64,000 nt of DNA from Chryseobacterium sp. SORGH_AS_0447 (GCF_030818695.1 NZ_JAUTAR010000001.1:1854501-1918500); one strand, 5' to 3'. Shown: positions 17,816 to 27,399, counted from the first letter of the stretch. The notes: a model not told the origin generated them from the letters alone. Numbers and translations: made by a program.

Positions 17816-18253
17816 ATGAGTACATACCCATTAGTAAAGTTTTCCTTTGAAGTAGACTGGGGCGGAACAAAAGTAGGGTTCCAGGAAGTATCCGGCCTTA
17901 ATATCGAAACCGATGTGATCGAATACCGACACGGCGCCAGCCCGGATTTCAGCAAGATCAAAATGACCGGTCTTCAGAAGTTCAGCAACATCAGTTTAAA
18001 AAGAGGAACCTTTAAATCGGACAACGAGTATTATGCATGGTTCAAAACCATGAAATCGAATACGGTAGAGCGCAGATCCATCACCATTTCCCTTCTGGAC
18101 GAAAACGGAGAGCCTGCAGTAACCTGGAAAGTGAAAAATGCGTTCCCTGTAAAATTGCAGTCGACGGATCTTAAAGCCGAAGGTAATGAAGTGGCCATCG
18201 AAACCCTGGAAATCGCACACGAAGGTTTAACCATTGAAAATAACGGAAATTAA
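17816..18253 (+). CDS. Tube protein 1 (Afp1/gp19-like)
   Basis: Encodes 145 residues of the T4 gp19-like tail tube family, the building block of the inner tube that is driven into the target. Core motifs: PLVKFSFEVDWGGTKVGFQE, VSGLNIETDVIEYRHG and the helix-strand end VAIETLEIAHEGLTIEN. It is almost identical at DNA level to the tube gene at 19689-20120 and differs mainly by two extra C-terminal residues (GN). It sits between sheath 2 and sheath 3 with short gaps, consistent with one high-level structural transcript. Confidence 0.92.
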   Translation: MSTYPLVKFSFEVDWGGTKVGFQEVSGLNIETDVIEYRHGASPDFSKIKMTGLQKFSNISLKRGTFKSDNEYYAWFKTMKSNTVERRSITISLLDENGEPAVTWKVKNAFPVKLQSTDLKAEGNEVAIETLEIAHEGLTIENNGN

Positions 18254-18271
18254 TTTTAAAATTTTTAACAA

Positions 18272-19645
18272 ATGAATTACAAAACACCTGGAGTTTATGT
18301 GGAAGAAATCACAAAATTCCCACCCTCTGTAGCGCAAGTAGAAACTGCTATCCCTGCTTTTATCGGGTATACAGATAAAGGGCCAAAAAATGAGCCGACA
18401 AGAATTACTTCAATGCTGGAATACGAAGCAATTTTCGGAAAAGCAAAGAACGAAGTATTTTCTGTTTCAATTGACGATACTGTTGTTACTGTTAATGGGA
18501 CTATCAGCGCTTTCAAAATGTACTATGCGATGCAGATGTACTTTGCCAATGGTGGCGGAGCATGTTATATCGTATCGGTAGGTGCTTTCACTACGAAAGA
18601 TGGAAGTAATAATATCATCACCAATACCGTAAAGTTGAGTGAATTGAAATCAGGGCTAGATACACTGGAAAAAGAAGATGAACCTACGCTGATTGTTTTC
18701 CCTGATGTAGAAGATTTACCAACCGCAGATGCTTACACGCTTTACAATAAAGCCTTGGATCAGGCAGAAGAAATGAAAGACCGCTTTGTGATCATGGATG
18801 TTGTTGGAGGCAAAGATTCTTTCAGAACAGGAATTACAGCAACCGGTTTAAAGTATGGAGCCGCTTATTATCCAAATCTCGAAACGATTTTAAGTTACAG
18901 CTTTGAAGACAAAGATGTTAAGGTAAATCTTTTAAAAGAAAAAAACGCAGACGGAGTTGTTGTTCAGGTAACATTCAATCAGGGCCAGGATAATTTGGAA
19001 TGGCTGAAATCGAATAAATCAGGAGCGTATAACCTTGCTAAAAAAGCAATTGAATCTAAAGCGGTTGTAATGGCCCCGTCATCAGCCATCGCAGGTGTTT
19101 ATGCCAAAGTAGACAGCACTGCCGGAGTATTCAAAGCACCTGCTAATGTTGGACTTAATTATGTAGTAGCACCAACGGAAAAAATTTCTCCTGATGATCT
19201 GGATAATCTTAACGTAGATGCAACCTCCGGAAAATCCATCAATGCGATCAGGGCTTTTGCCGGGAAAGGAACATTGGTTTGGGGGGCAAGAACCCTGGAT
19301 GGCAACAGCAACGAGTGGAGATATGTATCGGTAAGACGTTTCTTCAATATGGTGGAAGAATCCGTAAAGAAGGCCACCGAGCGTTTCGTTTTCGAGCCTA
19401 ACACAGCCAACACTTGGGTACGCGTACAGGCGATGATCGAAAATTTCCTTAACGAACAGTGGAAAGACGGAGCTTTGGCCGGAAGCAAGCCTGAAGATGC
19501 TTATTACGTAAGCGTAGGCCTGAACAAAACCATGTCTGCACAGGATATCCTGGAAGGAAGAATGATTATCGAGGTCGGAATGGCTGCGGTACGTCCGGCA
19601 GAATTTATCGTGCTTCGCTTCTCTCACAAATTGCAGGAAGCCTAA
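18272..19645 (+). CDS. Contractile sheath protein 3 (main-length form)
   Basis: Encodes 457 residues, close to the usual size of eCIS sheath proteins. It shares N terminus (TPGVYVEEITKFPPSVAQVE) and the entire C-terminal assembly domain with sheath 2, but lacks the Ala-rich insertion. The last 400 bp and the following spacer are nearly identical in DNA to sheath 2, showing a recent duplication or gene conversion. Together with the tube gene after it, it forms a repeat of the sheath 2/tube 1 pair. Likely the main sheath or its partner in alternating rings; relative abundance is unknown. Confidence 0.92.
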   Translation: MNYKTPGVYVEEITKFPPSVAQVETAIPAFIGYTDKGPKNEPTRITSMLEYEAIFGKAKNEVFSVSIDDTVVTVNGTISAFKMYYAMQMYFANGGGACYIVSVGAFTTKDGSNNIITNTVKLSELKSGLDTLEKEDEPTLIVFPDVEDLPTADAYTLYNKALDQAEEMKDRFVIMDVVGGKDSFRTGITATGLKYGAAYYPNLETILSYSFEDKDVKVNLLKEKNADGVVVQVTFNQGQDNLEWLKSNKSGAYNLAKKAIESKAVVMAPSSAIAGVYAKVDSTAGVFKAPANVGLNYVVAPTEKISPDDLDNLNVDATSGKSINAIRAFAGKGTLVWGARTLDGNSNEWRYVSVRRFFNMVEESVKKATERFVFEPNTANTWVRVQAMIENFLNEQWKDGALAGSKPEDAYYVSVGLNKTMSAQDILEGRMIIEVGMAAVRPAEFIVLRFSHKLQEA

Positions 19646-19688
19646 GCTTTAAACTTAAAATAAATCAACCCAAATTAAATTAAAAAAT

Positions 19689-20120
19689 ATGAGTACATAC
19701 CCATTAGTAAAGTTTTCCTTTGAAGTAGACTGGGGCGGAACAAAAGTAGGATTCCAGGAAGTATCCGGCCTTAATATCGAAACGGATGTGATCGAATACC
19801 GACACGGCGCCAGCCCGGATTTCAGCAAGATCAAAATGACCGGTCTTCAGAAGTTCAGCAACATCAGTTTAAAAAGAGGAACCTTTAAATCGGACAACGA
19901 GTATTATGCATGGTTCAAAACCATGAAATCCAATACGGTAGAGCGCAGATCCATTACCATTTCCCTTCTGGACGAAAACGGAGAGCCTGCAGTAACCTGG
20001 AAAGTGAAAAATGCATTCCCTGTGAAACTGCAGTCGACGGATCTTAAAGCCGAAGGTAATGAAGTGGCCATCGAAACCCTGGAAATCGCACACGAAGGTT
20101 TAACCATTGAAAATAACTAA
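19689..20120 (+). CDS. Tube protein 2 (Afp1/gp19-like, near-identical copy)
   Basis: Encodes 143 residues identical in sequence to tube protein 1 up to IENN, where it stops two residues earlier. The upstream spacer (AAGCTTTAAACTTAAAATAA onwards) and ATG context are the same as for the first copy. Differences in DNA are almost all third-position, so the protein is held constant. It is followed after 2 bp by the third tube-type gene, suggesting translational coupling. Confidence 0.92.
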   Translation: MSTYPLVKFSFEVDWGGTKVGFQEVSGLNIETDVIEYRHGASPDFSKIKMTGLQKFSNISLKRGTFKSDNEYYAWFKTMKSNTVERRSITISLLDENGEPAVTWKVKNAFPVKLQSTDLKAEGNEVAIETLEIAHEGLTIENN

Positions 20121-20122
20121 TC

Positions 20123-20590
20123 ATGGCTGTTTTATATCCTCCAACCAGTTTCTCTTTTATCGTTAACGGGATTTCGACCACAGAGGGTATTGACTCCAGA
20201 TTTCAATCCATATCCGGATTATCGACCGATATTACCACGGAAGAATATGCCGAAGGAGGCGAAAACAGGTTCGCCCATCAGCTTCCTTTACGCCCCAAAT
20301 ACCCTAATTTAGTTCTTAAACGCGGATTACTCGTAAGTTCAGGATTGATAAGCTGGTGCAGAAATGCGATGGAAAACTTCGAGTTCGAACCCAGGGATCT
20401 TATTGTTTCCCTTTCCGGAGGACTTCAGTCTACCGCACCATTAATGGTCTGGAACGTCGTAGGAGCCTATCCTGTACGGTGGGAAGTCTCGGAATTCAAT
20501 GCAGAAGAAAGCAAACTGGCTGTTGAAACCATAGAGCTGAAATACAGATATTTCACAATACCTTCATCGTTAGCAAGCCTGGGCTTGTAA
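20123..20590 (+). CDS. Tube initiator-type protein (Afp5-like, gp19 family)
   Basis: Encodes 155 residues of the tail-tube-like family but clearly diverged from the two main tube proteins: PPTSFSFIVNGISTTEGIDS, FQSISGLSTDITTEEYAEGG and KLAVETIELKYRYFTIP hold the fold pattern. In Afp/PVC particles the third tube-type protein (Afp5/Pvc5) adapts the tube to the baseplate; the order here (before DUF5908, LysM and VgrG genes) fits that role. The start codon follows the previous stop by 2 bp. Confidence 0.85.
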   Translation: MAVLYPPTSFSFIVNGISTTEGIDSRFQSISGLSTDITTEEYAEGGENRFAHQLPLRPKYPNLVLKRGLLVSSGLISWCRNAMENFEFEPRDLIVSLSGGLQSTAPLMVWNVVGAYPVRWEVSEFNAEESKLAVETIELKYRYFTIPSSLASLGL

Positions 20591-20600
20591 TTTCTACATC

Positions 20601-20712
20601 AAATCCGGGCACGGAAAAGCGTGTTTCAGAAGATTTTTTACCCAATTTTTTTGATAAAACAAACAGATGCGTCGCAAGGCCGGGTCTGAGCACCCTTCAC
20701 GTGCCTGGATTT
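20601..20712 (+). other. Long-range stem in the gap between tube and baseplate genes
   Basis: AAATCCGGGCACG (20601-20613) pairs with CGTGCCTGGATTT (20700-20712) over 13 bp with one G-U pair, enclosing 86 bases that contain a further GC-rich segment (GTCGCAAGGCCGGGTC). A short T-run follows the right arm. It could be an attenuating terminator or an RNA-processing site that separates abundant tube mRNA from baseplate mRNA. Confidence 0.4.
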
Positions 20713-20784
20713 TTAAAATAAGATATGTTAAATCATTGGTTGTTAATATTTTATTTATTGATAGCCAATTAAAAACAAAACGAA

Positions 20785-20946
20785 ATGCCAATAGAAATAA
20801 AAGAGCTTCACATTAAAATAAATGTGGACGAGAAAGCCGCTGCGACATCCACCGCAGCCAGCGTAGACGAAGTGCAGATCATGCGGGCGGTCAGCGAAAG
20901 TGTAGAACAGGCCGTCAATATAGAACAACGTAAAAAAGAAAGATAA
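20785..20946 (+). CDS. DUF5908-type small eCIS protein (Afp6 position)
   Basis: Encodes 53 residues beginning MPIEIKELHIKINVDEKAAA and ending in a charged helix with ERKKER-like residues (EQRKKER). This matches the short DUF5908 proteins found between tube and LysM genes in eCIS clusters. The stop codon TAA shares its last A with the ATG of the LysM gene (TAATG), so translation of the two is coupled. Role in the particle is not established; the position equals Afp6. Confidence 0.75.
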   Translation: MPIEIKELHIKINVDEKAAATSTAASVDEVQIMRAVSESVEQAVNIEQRKKER

Positions 20947-21662
20947 TGGGACAGTTTGCAAAAGTTAAAATAGGGACTTACGAGAATAACGGATATGAAA
21001 ATTTGATTGATAGTGATGCTTTCGTTGCCCTAATTAATCCGACGGGGTTTTCATTCACCAGAAAAATTGAATACAATACGACCCAGGAACCGGGAGCTAG
21101 TGGCACCAATTCAAAATATGTTAAAACACCTGCTCAATCTCTACAGCTGGAGTTTTTATTTGACGGTACCGGTGTAACGGAAGAAAACTCTGGTAATAAA
21201 CTGATTAACGTTATAAAGAAGAAAAAGTTTAAGCATGATACGGTTACAGAGCAATTGAATAGGTTTTATGCAGCGACGGGAGATTTCAGAGGACCGATTC
21301 ATAAGCCTTACAATGTTATCATTATCTGGGGAAAATTTGAATTTAAAGGAGCTCTTACTGAATTTACCGTTGATTATAAGATGTTCAATAAGGATGGAAC
21401 ACCATTAAGAGCCATAGGCAAAGCAACTTTTGTTGAAGGAATCAGCCCGGAACTCATAGCGCAGAAAGAAAAAAAGACCTCCCCGGACCTTACCCACAAA
21501 CGGATAATAAAGGACGGTGACACTTTGCCTTTGATGACTAAAAGGATTTACGGAGATTCCAAGTATTACCTCGAAGTAGCCAAAGTAAACAACCTGATCA
21601 ATTTCAGACAATTGGTGCCGGGTGATGAACTTTACTTTCCACCGATAGAAAAAATATCATAA
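20946..21662 (+). CDS. LysM baseplate protein (Afp7/Pvc7-like)
   Basis: Encodes 238 residues. Residues about 1-170 are the tube-baseplate adaptor domain (ALINPTGFSFTRKIEYNTTQ, followed by LQLEFLFDGTGVTEE). Residues about 185-238 are a LysM domain (KRIIKDGDTLPLMTKRIYGD ... LEVAKVNNLINFRQLVPGDE ... LYFPP). In eCIS particles this protein joins the tube to the spike hub (gp53-like role). Overlaps the DUF5908 gene by one base and precedes the VgrG-like gene by one base. Confidence 0.9.
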   Translation: MGQFAKVKIGTYENNGYENLIDSDAFVALINPTGFSFTRKIEYNTTQEPGASGTNSKYVKTPAQSLQLEFLFDGTGVTEENSGNKLINVIKKKKFKHDTVTEQLNRFYAATGDFRGPIHKPYNVIIIWGKFEFKGALTEFTVDYKMFNKDGTPLRAIGKATFVEGISPELIAQKEKKTSPDLTHKRIIKDGDTLPLMTKRIYGDSKYYLEVAKVNNLINFRQLVPGDELYFPPIEKIS

Positions 21663-21663
21663 T

Positions 21664-23409
21664 ATGAACAACAGCGGATACATACAAACAGCAAAAAACC
21701 CGGACCTGATCACCTTCAAGGTAATGTCCGGAGGTACCGAACTGCCGGGTAAGTATGGGATTACCCATATTGTTGTGGAAAAAGAAATCAACAGGATTCC
21801 TTATGCCCGCATTACCATCCTGGACGGAAGCGTGCCGGAACAGGATTTTAAGCTGAGCAATGAAGACCTGCTGGTGCCCGGAAAAGAAATCGAGATCACT
21901 GCCGGATATCATTCCGAAGAAGAAACCATCTTTAAAGGAGTTGTTGTAAAACATAACATAAAAGTAAGAAACGGCTCCTCTTACCTGATCGTGGAATGCA
22001 GGGATAAAGCCGTAAAAATGACGCTGGGAAGAAAAAGCAAGTATTTCTACGACAGCAAAGACAGCGATATCATGGAACAACTGATTGGCAACAGCGGGTT
22101 GAAAGCTGAGGTGGAAGCAACTGCAAATTCACACAAGGAACTGGTACAGTACCGGGCTTCCGACTGGGATTTCATGCTGACAAGGGCTCAGGCCAATGGA
22201 AAACTCTGCTTTGTCGAAGACGGAACGGTAAAAATAGCCAAACCGGATTTCAGTAAGAAAGAAGTGGAAACCGTAGTTTACGGATCTTCTGTCCATGAAT
22301 TCGACGGAGAAATCGACGCCAGGGATCAGTTCAGTAAAATTACCGCCAAAACATGGAGCTATACCGATCAGGAACTTACCGAAGTGGAGGCCCAGGATCC
22401 GGCCATCAGCCTCAATGGAAATCTTTCACCGGGCGATCTGGCCAAAGTTTTCGCAATCGAAGACCTGCAGCTTAAGCATGGCGGGAATCTTACCCAGGGC
22501 GAACTTCAGGAATGGGGCGATGCCAAAGCAACCTTCCAGCAGCTGGCCAAAACAAGAGGAAGAGTGAAGTTCCAGGGAATTCCCTCCGTACTGCCCGGCG
22601 TTACATTAACGTTACAGGGCGTAGGAAACCGGTTCAACGGGAAAATATACGTAAGCGGGGTGCGTCACGAGATTGCCGATGGAAACTGGCTTGTAGATGC
22701 CCAGTTCGGGCTTTCTCCCACCTGGTTTTCGGAAACCTATGATATCAGCGAAATGCCGGGGTCAGGAATCATCCCGTCGATCAGCGGACTGCATATCGGA
22801 GTTGTGTCACAGCTCGAATCCGACCCGGATGGGGAAGACCGGATTTTGGTACAGATCCCGATCATCAATAACGAAGAAGAAGGAATCTGGGCGAGAATAG
22901 CCACTCTTGATGCAGGGGAGAACCGAGGATCTTTTTTCAGACCCGAAATCGGTGATGAGGTCATTATCGGATTCATCAATGACGACCCGAATGATGCCGT
23001 AATACTCGGAATGCTGAACAGCAGTGCCAAACCGGCTCCGCTTACAGCTTCTGACGATAACAACGAAAAAGGATTCGTTACCCGAAGCGAAATGAAAATG
23101 ATTTTCAACGACGACAAAATCTCCTATACACTGGAAACACCGAAAGGTAAAAAACTGATCCTGAACGAAGATGAGGATGTCATAAAGATCGAAGACGAAC
23201 ATTCGAATATTCTTACGCTAAACAAAGACGGGATCAGCATGGAAAGCGGGAAAGACATTAAGATCAAAGCCAAAGGTGATGTTAAAATTGAAGGAGTCAA
23301 TGTCAGTGTCAAAGCTTCTGCACAGTTTAAGGCAGAAGGAAGCTCAGGCTCGGAGCTTAAATCCGGAGCGGTAACCGTAGTAAAAGGATCGCAAGTTAAA
23401 ATAAATTAA
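21664..23409 (+). CDS. VgrG-like central spike (Afp8/Pvc8-like)
   Basis: Encodes 581 residues forming the spike hub at the tube tip. Residues about 1-360 are the gp27/gpD-like barrel region (YARITILDGSVPEQDFKLSN, PGKEIEITAGYHSEEETIFK). Residues about 376-455 are a gp5-like OB fold (DRILVQIPIINNEEEGIWAR ... SFFRPEIGDEVIIGFINDDP). The C-terminal 100 residues are a repetitive beta-helix (DGISMESGKDIKIKAKGDVK) that forms the needle. No extra enzymatic C-terminal domain is present. It is followed after 5 bp by the PAAR gene that would cap it. Confidence 0.93.
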   Translation: MNNSGYIQTAKNPDLITFKVMSGGTELPGKYGITHIVVEKEINRIPYARITILDGSVPEQDFKLSNEDLLVPGKEIEITAGYHSEEETIFKGVVVKHNIKVRNGSSYLIVECRDKAVKMTLGRKSKYFYDSKDSDIMEQLIGNSGLKAEVEATANSHKELVQYRASDWDFMLTRAQANGKLCFVEDGTVKIAKPDFSKKEVETVVYGSSVHEFDGEIDARDQFSKITAKTWSYTDQELTEVEAQDPAISLNGNLSPGDLAKVFAIEDLQLKHGGNLTQGELQEWGDAKATFQQLAKTRGRVKFQGIPSVLPGVTLTLQGVGNRFNGKIYVSGVRHEIADGNWLVDAQFGLSPTWFSETYDISEMPGSGIIPSISGLHIGVVSQLESDPDGEDRILVQIPIINNEEEGIWARIATLDAGENRGSFFRPEIGDEVIIGFINDDPNDAVILGMLNSSAKPAPLTASDDNNEKGFVTRSEMKMIFNDDKISYTLETPKGKKLILNEDEDVIKIEDEHSNILTLNKDGISMESGKDIKIKAKGDVKIEGVNVSVKASAQFKAEGSSGSELKSGAVTVVKGSQVKIN

Positions 23410-23414
23410 TCAAT

Positions 23415-23705
23415 ATGAAACCGGCAGCAAGAATTACAGATATGCATACCTGCCCGATGGTAACGGGAAATGTTCCGCATGTAGGCGGACCTATTATCCC
23501 TGCGGGGGAACCCACGGTACTGATCGGAGGAAAGCCTGCCGCCAGAGTAGGAGACAAGGCCGTATGTACAGGCCCGCTGGATACCATCGCTTCCGGATCT
23601 TCCAGCGTTCTCATCGGCGGAAAACAGGCAGCAAGAATGGGGGACTCAACGGCGCATGGAGGCGTTATTACCGCGGGAGAAGCAACTGTTTTAATAGGCG
23701 GATAA
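23415..23705 (+). CDS. PAAR-repeat spike tip (Afp10-like)
   Basis: Encodes 96 residues made up of PAAR repeats: KPAARITDMHTCPM, GKPAARVGDKAVCTG, GGKQAARMGDSTAHGG. His and Cys at repeat ends (HTC, AVC, TAH) are the expected metal-coordinating residues at the tip of the cone. It has no toxin extension, so it is a pure tip. Lies 5 bp after the spike gene and before the gp25 gene. In Afp the order of gp25 (Afp9) and PAAR (Afp10) is opposite. Confidence 0.93.
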   Translation: MKPAARITDMHTCPMVTGNVPHVGGPIIPAGEPTVLIGGKPAARVGDKAVCTGPLDTIASGSSSVLIGGKQAARMGDSTAHGGVITAGEATVLIGG

Positions 23706-23847
23706 AAAGCAAGGCCTCTCTGAGCAATCACCATTAAAATATAACCTGAAAACCAACATATAAAAACATCCGCAGCAAAAAGGCAGGACCACCGGAAACT
23801 CCAGGTTAAAAATGAAGGATGTTACAACCAAATAAAACAAATAACGT

Positions 23848-24258
23848 ATGAATATAAATGCAGATTTTTTAGGAATAGGCTGGAGCTTTCCGCCTGAGTT
23901 TAATGAGACGGAAGGAATACTGGAGATGACCACCGATGTGGAAGACATCAATAACAGTCTTATTATCTTATTGTCCACACGTCCCGGAGAACGGGTAATG
24001 TTCCCGGATTACGGATGCGACCTGCAGGAAATGCTTTTCAAACCGCTGGACCTCACCCTTATTACCCAGATGAAGGGAATCGTAGAGCGGGCTATCTTAT
24101 ATCATGAACCCAGGATCAATATTTTGGATATCGATATCGATACCCAGGAGGAGCTTCAGGGAGAAGTGCTGATAAAGATTGACTACGAAGTAAGAAACAC
24201 CAACACAAGAAGCAATATTGTTTTTCCTTTCTACAAAGGGGAAGCTACTGAAATATAA
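23848..24258 (+). CDS. gp25-like baseplate wedge protein (Afp9-like)
   Basis: Encodes 136 residues of the gp25/GPW family, which starts sheath polymerisation on the baseplate. Conserved stretch: LGIGWSFPPEFNETEGILEM, then NNSLIILLSTRPGERVMFPD and YGCDLQEMLFKPLD. The C-terminal strand RSNIVFPFYKGEATEI closes the fold. It is separated from the PAAR gene by 142 bp of sequence without coding content and precedes the large baseplate-J-like gene by 90 bp. Confidence 0.92.
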   Translation: MNINADFLGIGWSFPPEFNETEGILEMTTDVEDINNSLIILLSTRPGERVMFPDYGCDLQEMLFKPLDLTLITQMKGIVERAILYHEPRINILDIDIDTQEELQGEVLIKIDYEVRNTNTRSNIVFPFYKGEATEI

Positions 24259-24348
24259 ATTAGGCCGGGATGTCTGTAGCCATGTTGAATACAAGCAAAC
24301 ATTACATTAAAGTATTGCATCTGACCATCGAAATATAAATTTAAACTA

Positions 24349-27300
24349 ATGAAAAAAACAGATACATTTTCGCATTACCGCGAAGGAAAATCACAAATGC
24401 AGCGCTTTTTAGCAGAATTGGATCCTGGCAATCTCGAATTGCATGATTTCGACCTGTTTGATTGGCTGTTATTCGCTAATAATTTTGCCAGGCATGTAAA
24501 TTATTTTCACAAAGATGATCCTGCGACCCCTAGAGGAAACTGGGGAAACTTCTTCCTGGGAGATGATGATTATACAGTTCCGCGCAGGGAAAGCGTAGAA
24601 TACAAACAAATGAAAAAGCAGGTTACAGATCTTATTTCCCGGTTTGAGCAGGACAGCAACCTTACTCCCCACCTGACACTCTTCGTTTGCTTTTTGAAGT
24701 TGCTGGACTTTTCCAAAAAAGCTTTTAATAATCTTACAAAAAGACATCTGGATTTTTACTATAACGAAATCCTCCAGATTGATAAAAACGACGCCAAAGC
24801 CGATAAAGTCTACGTCATCTTCGAACTGGCCAAGAAAGCTATTCAGGAAAGGATTCCGGAAGGAACTCTACTGGACGGCGATAAAGATGCCGACGGGAAA
24901 AAACGGATTTACAAAACCGAAGAGGAGCTTATTGCCAATCAGGCAAAAGTAGCAGAGATCAAAAGTTTCCTGAACGACGTTGAAAAACGCGAGCTGAAAA
25001 TGGCTCCGGCAGCAGATACGGCAGACGGCCTTGGCGAAAAGCTGCCCGAAGACAGCAGCTATTGGTGGCCGTTCGGATATAATTCCGACGAAACGGCCTC
25101 CGAAAAATCCATTTACAAAGAACTTCCGAAAGCCAGGCTGGGCTTTTCCGTAGCTTCTTCCTTATTCGACCTGAAAGAAGGCGAAAGAACCGTTACGGTT
25201 GCTGTAACATTCAATAAAAATTCGGCACAGAAACTTCAGAACCTTTCCAGAGAAGATCTTGAAAATAACATGAGTGTGCTTTGCAGCGGTGAAAAAGAAT
25301 GGATGTCGGGCATCGTTCTGAAGTGCCTTAAAAACGAAGGAGACCGCCTGGAACTTTCGTTTACCTTATCCAAAGATGATCCTGCAGTGGTACCGTATAA
25401 CAGACAGGTGCTTGCAGAAACATTTCAGACTGGATTGCCTGTCGTAAGATTTATAATTGAAGGACAAAAGTACTACGACGTTTACGAAGCCCTTTCGGAA
25501 AAACTGGTAAAGAACATCGAAGTATCGGTTGATGTAAAAGGTATCAAATCGGTACAGATAGAAAATGACAACGGAGCCTTAAATTCCGACAAGCCGTACT
25601 ATCCGTTCACCGCACAACCCGTTAAAGGATCTAATTTTTACATTAAATATCCTGAAATGTTCTCTAAAAAATGGCAGAAGGCAGACATTACCATCAACTG
25701 GAAGAATGCACCGGATTCCATCAAAGATTTATACAACGGATACATTATCCAGCCCAACCAGAACATCAGCCTGAAGGATTTTGAGGCTTCAAAAAGTCCT
25801 TCGATCGTAGATGCCGATGCTTATTTCAAAGCAGATATTGCCTTATTGGACAGGGAAAACTGGTTCAGCACCGCTCATGATGTTACCCTGTTTGATAAAG
25901 CGGACGGCGTTTACAAAACGAAGTTTTCCGTCAGCAGCATCAACGGTGAGCCGGGAACTTCCGAAGCTTTGCGCGTAACGTTGAAACAATCGTCACTTCA
26001 GGATGTATATCCTAAGCTGTATACCCTTGCATTGTCAAGTAATCCGAATGAAAAAAAGCTTATTCCCAACGAACCGTATATCCCGTTCGCCGAAGATATC
26101 GAGCTCAGTTACAGTGCCTATGAAAGTGCCTATTCTTATCTGAGCAGGGATAAGGAGGGCCAGGCTTCAAAAAATGCAGGCATGCAGGTGTATCATGAAG
26201 ACGTTTTCGGGCAGTACGAAAAAGAAGTTGAAACCGCCAGCCTGGTGCCGGTACACGAAAGTGGAGGCGAATTATACATCGGTCTGGAAGCCATGCCGCA
26301 AACAACGGTTTCCTTACTGATCCAGATGCTGGAAGGAAGCGAAAATCCTCTGGTTGATACTTTTGAAGAAAAAGAGTTTATCCGGTGGCACATCCTTTCG
26401 GGAAATACATGGATGGATCTATCGGATTATATGCTGAAAAATGAAACCCGGAAATTCCTGGAATCCGGTATTGTCAAGTTTAAAATACCAAAAGACCTTA
26501 ATACCGGGCACACCAGGTTTACCAACGGGCTGGTCTGGATCAGGGCCCAATCGAAAAGAAGCTATGATGCGGTATGTAAAATTCAGGGGATCTATACGCA
26601 GGCGGTTCTTGCCGCATTCGAAAATCAGGACAATGAGCTTTCTCATTTGAATAATGGCCTGGAGGCGAATACCATCACCAAATTAATCACCAGGGTTCCT
26701 CAGGTAAAATCGGTGAGCCAGCCGTATAATTCTTTCGACGGTAAATACAAAGAAACCGATGCCGAATATTACAGAAGGGTAAGCGAAAGACTGAGACATA
26801 AAAACAGGGCCGTTACCCAGTGGGATTATGAGCACCTGGTTTTACAGGAATTCCCGGAAGTATTTAAGGTAAAATGCCTAAACCATACTTCTGAAACATC
26901 TTATCTGGCGCCGGGCTACGTTACCCTCATGGTCGTGCCGAATATTAAAAATAAAAATGCTTTTGATATTTATCAGCCAAGAGTCAGCAGGGCCAGCCTC
27001 AACAGGATCCAGAACTATATCCAGGAGCTCAGCGCCATGCAGGTTCAGACCCAGGTCATCAATCCTAATTATAAAGAAGCAAGAGTGGAAACCCGGGTGA
27101 AGTTCTTTGAGCAGTACGACGAATCTTTCTATACCAGACAGCTGGACGAAGATATTAAAAAGTACATCTCACCCTGGGCCTTTACGGAATCCAAAGATAT
27201 CGATTTTAATATCAAGCTGAATGTAAACCAGCTCATCAGCTATCTGGAACAGCTGTATTACGTGGATTATATCGACGAAATAAAAATATTTGTAAATAAT

Positions 27301-27399
27301 ACTTTACAGAAACAGTCTTTAATTGAAGTAGATCCCAAATCCATTCTGGTTTCAGCCAAGCAGCACAAAGTATCTATTGCGGATCAGGTATGTATGTAA
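24349..27399 (+). CDS. Baseplate-J-like protein (Afp11/Pvc11-like)
   Basis: Encodes 1016 residues. The N-terminal half is variable and mixed alpha/beta (FSHYREGKSQMQRFLAELDP). From about residue 775 it shows the gpJ/gp6-type baseplate pattern: ITRVPQVKSVSQPYNSFDGK, ETDAEYYRRVSERLRHKNRA and VTQWDYEHLVLQEFPEVFKV. The last 120 residues (ARVETRVKFFEQYDESFYTR onward) match the wedge C-terminal region that contacts neighbouring subunits. It would form the wedge around the spike with Afp12-like protein encoded 25 bp downstream. Confidence 0.88.
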   Translation: MKKTDTFSHYREGKSQMQRFLAELDPGNLELHDFDLFDWLLFANNFARHVNYFHKDDPATPRGNWGNFFLGDDDYTVPRRESVEYKQMKKQVTDLISRFEQDSNLTPHLTLFVCFLKLLDFSKKAFNNLTKRHLDFYYNEILQIDKNDAKADKVYVIFELAKKAIQERIPEGTLLDGDKDADGKKRIYKTEEELIANQAKVAEIKSFLNDVEKRELKMAPAADTADGLGEKLPEDSSYWWPFGYNSDETASEKSIYKELPKARLGFSVASSLFDLKEGERTVTVAVTFNKNSAQKLQNLSREDLENNMSVLCSGEKEWMSGIVLKCLKNEGDRLELSFTLSKDDPAVVPYNRQVLAETFQTGLPVVRFIIEGQKYYDVYEALSEKLVKNIEVSVDVKGIKSVQIENDNGALNSDKPYYPFTAQPVKGSNFYIKYPEMFSKKWQKADITINWKNAPDSIKDLYNGYIIQPNQNISLKDFEASKSPSIVDADAYFKADIALLDRENWFSTAHDVTLFDKADGVYKTKFSVSSINGEPGTSEALRVTLKQSSLQDVYPKLYTLALSSNPNEKKLIPNEPYIPFAEDIELSYSAYESAYSYLSRDKEGQASKNAGMQVYHEDVFGQYEKEVETASLVPVHESGGELYIGLEAMPQTTVSLLIQMLEGSENPLVDTFEEKEFIRWHILSGNTWMDLSDYMLKNETRKFLESGIVKFKIPKDLNTGHTRFTNGLVWIRAQSKRSYDAVCKIQGIYTQAVLAAFENQDNELSHLNNGLEANTITKLITRVPQVKSVSQPYNSFDGKYKETDAEYYRRVSERLRHKNRAVTQWDYEHLVLQEFPEVFKVKCLNHTSETSYLAPGYVTLMVVPNIKNKNAFDIYQPRVSRASLNRIQNYIQELSAMQVQTQVINPNYKEARVETRVKFFEQYDESFYTRQLDEDIKKYISPWAFTESKDIDFNIKLNVNQLISYLEQLYYVDYIDEIKIFVNNTLQKQSLIEVDPKSILVSAKQHKVSIADQVCM

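Noticed and set aside
21664..23705. Type VI secretion system
   Set aside because: VgrG-like and PAAR proteins are present, but no TssJ/L/M membrane complex, ClpV or Hcp/TssBC pair; sheath and ATPase types are eCIS.
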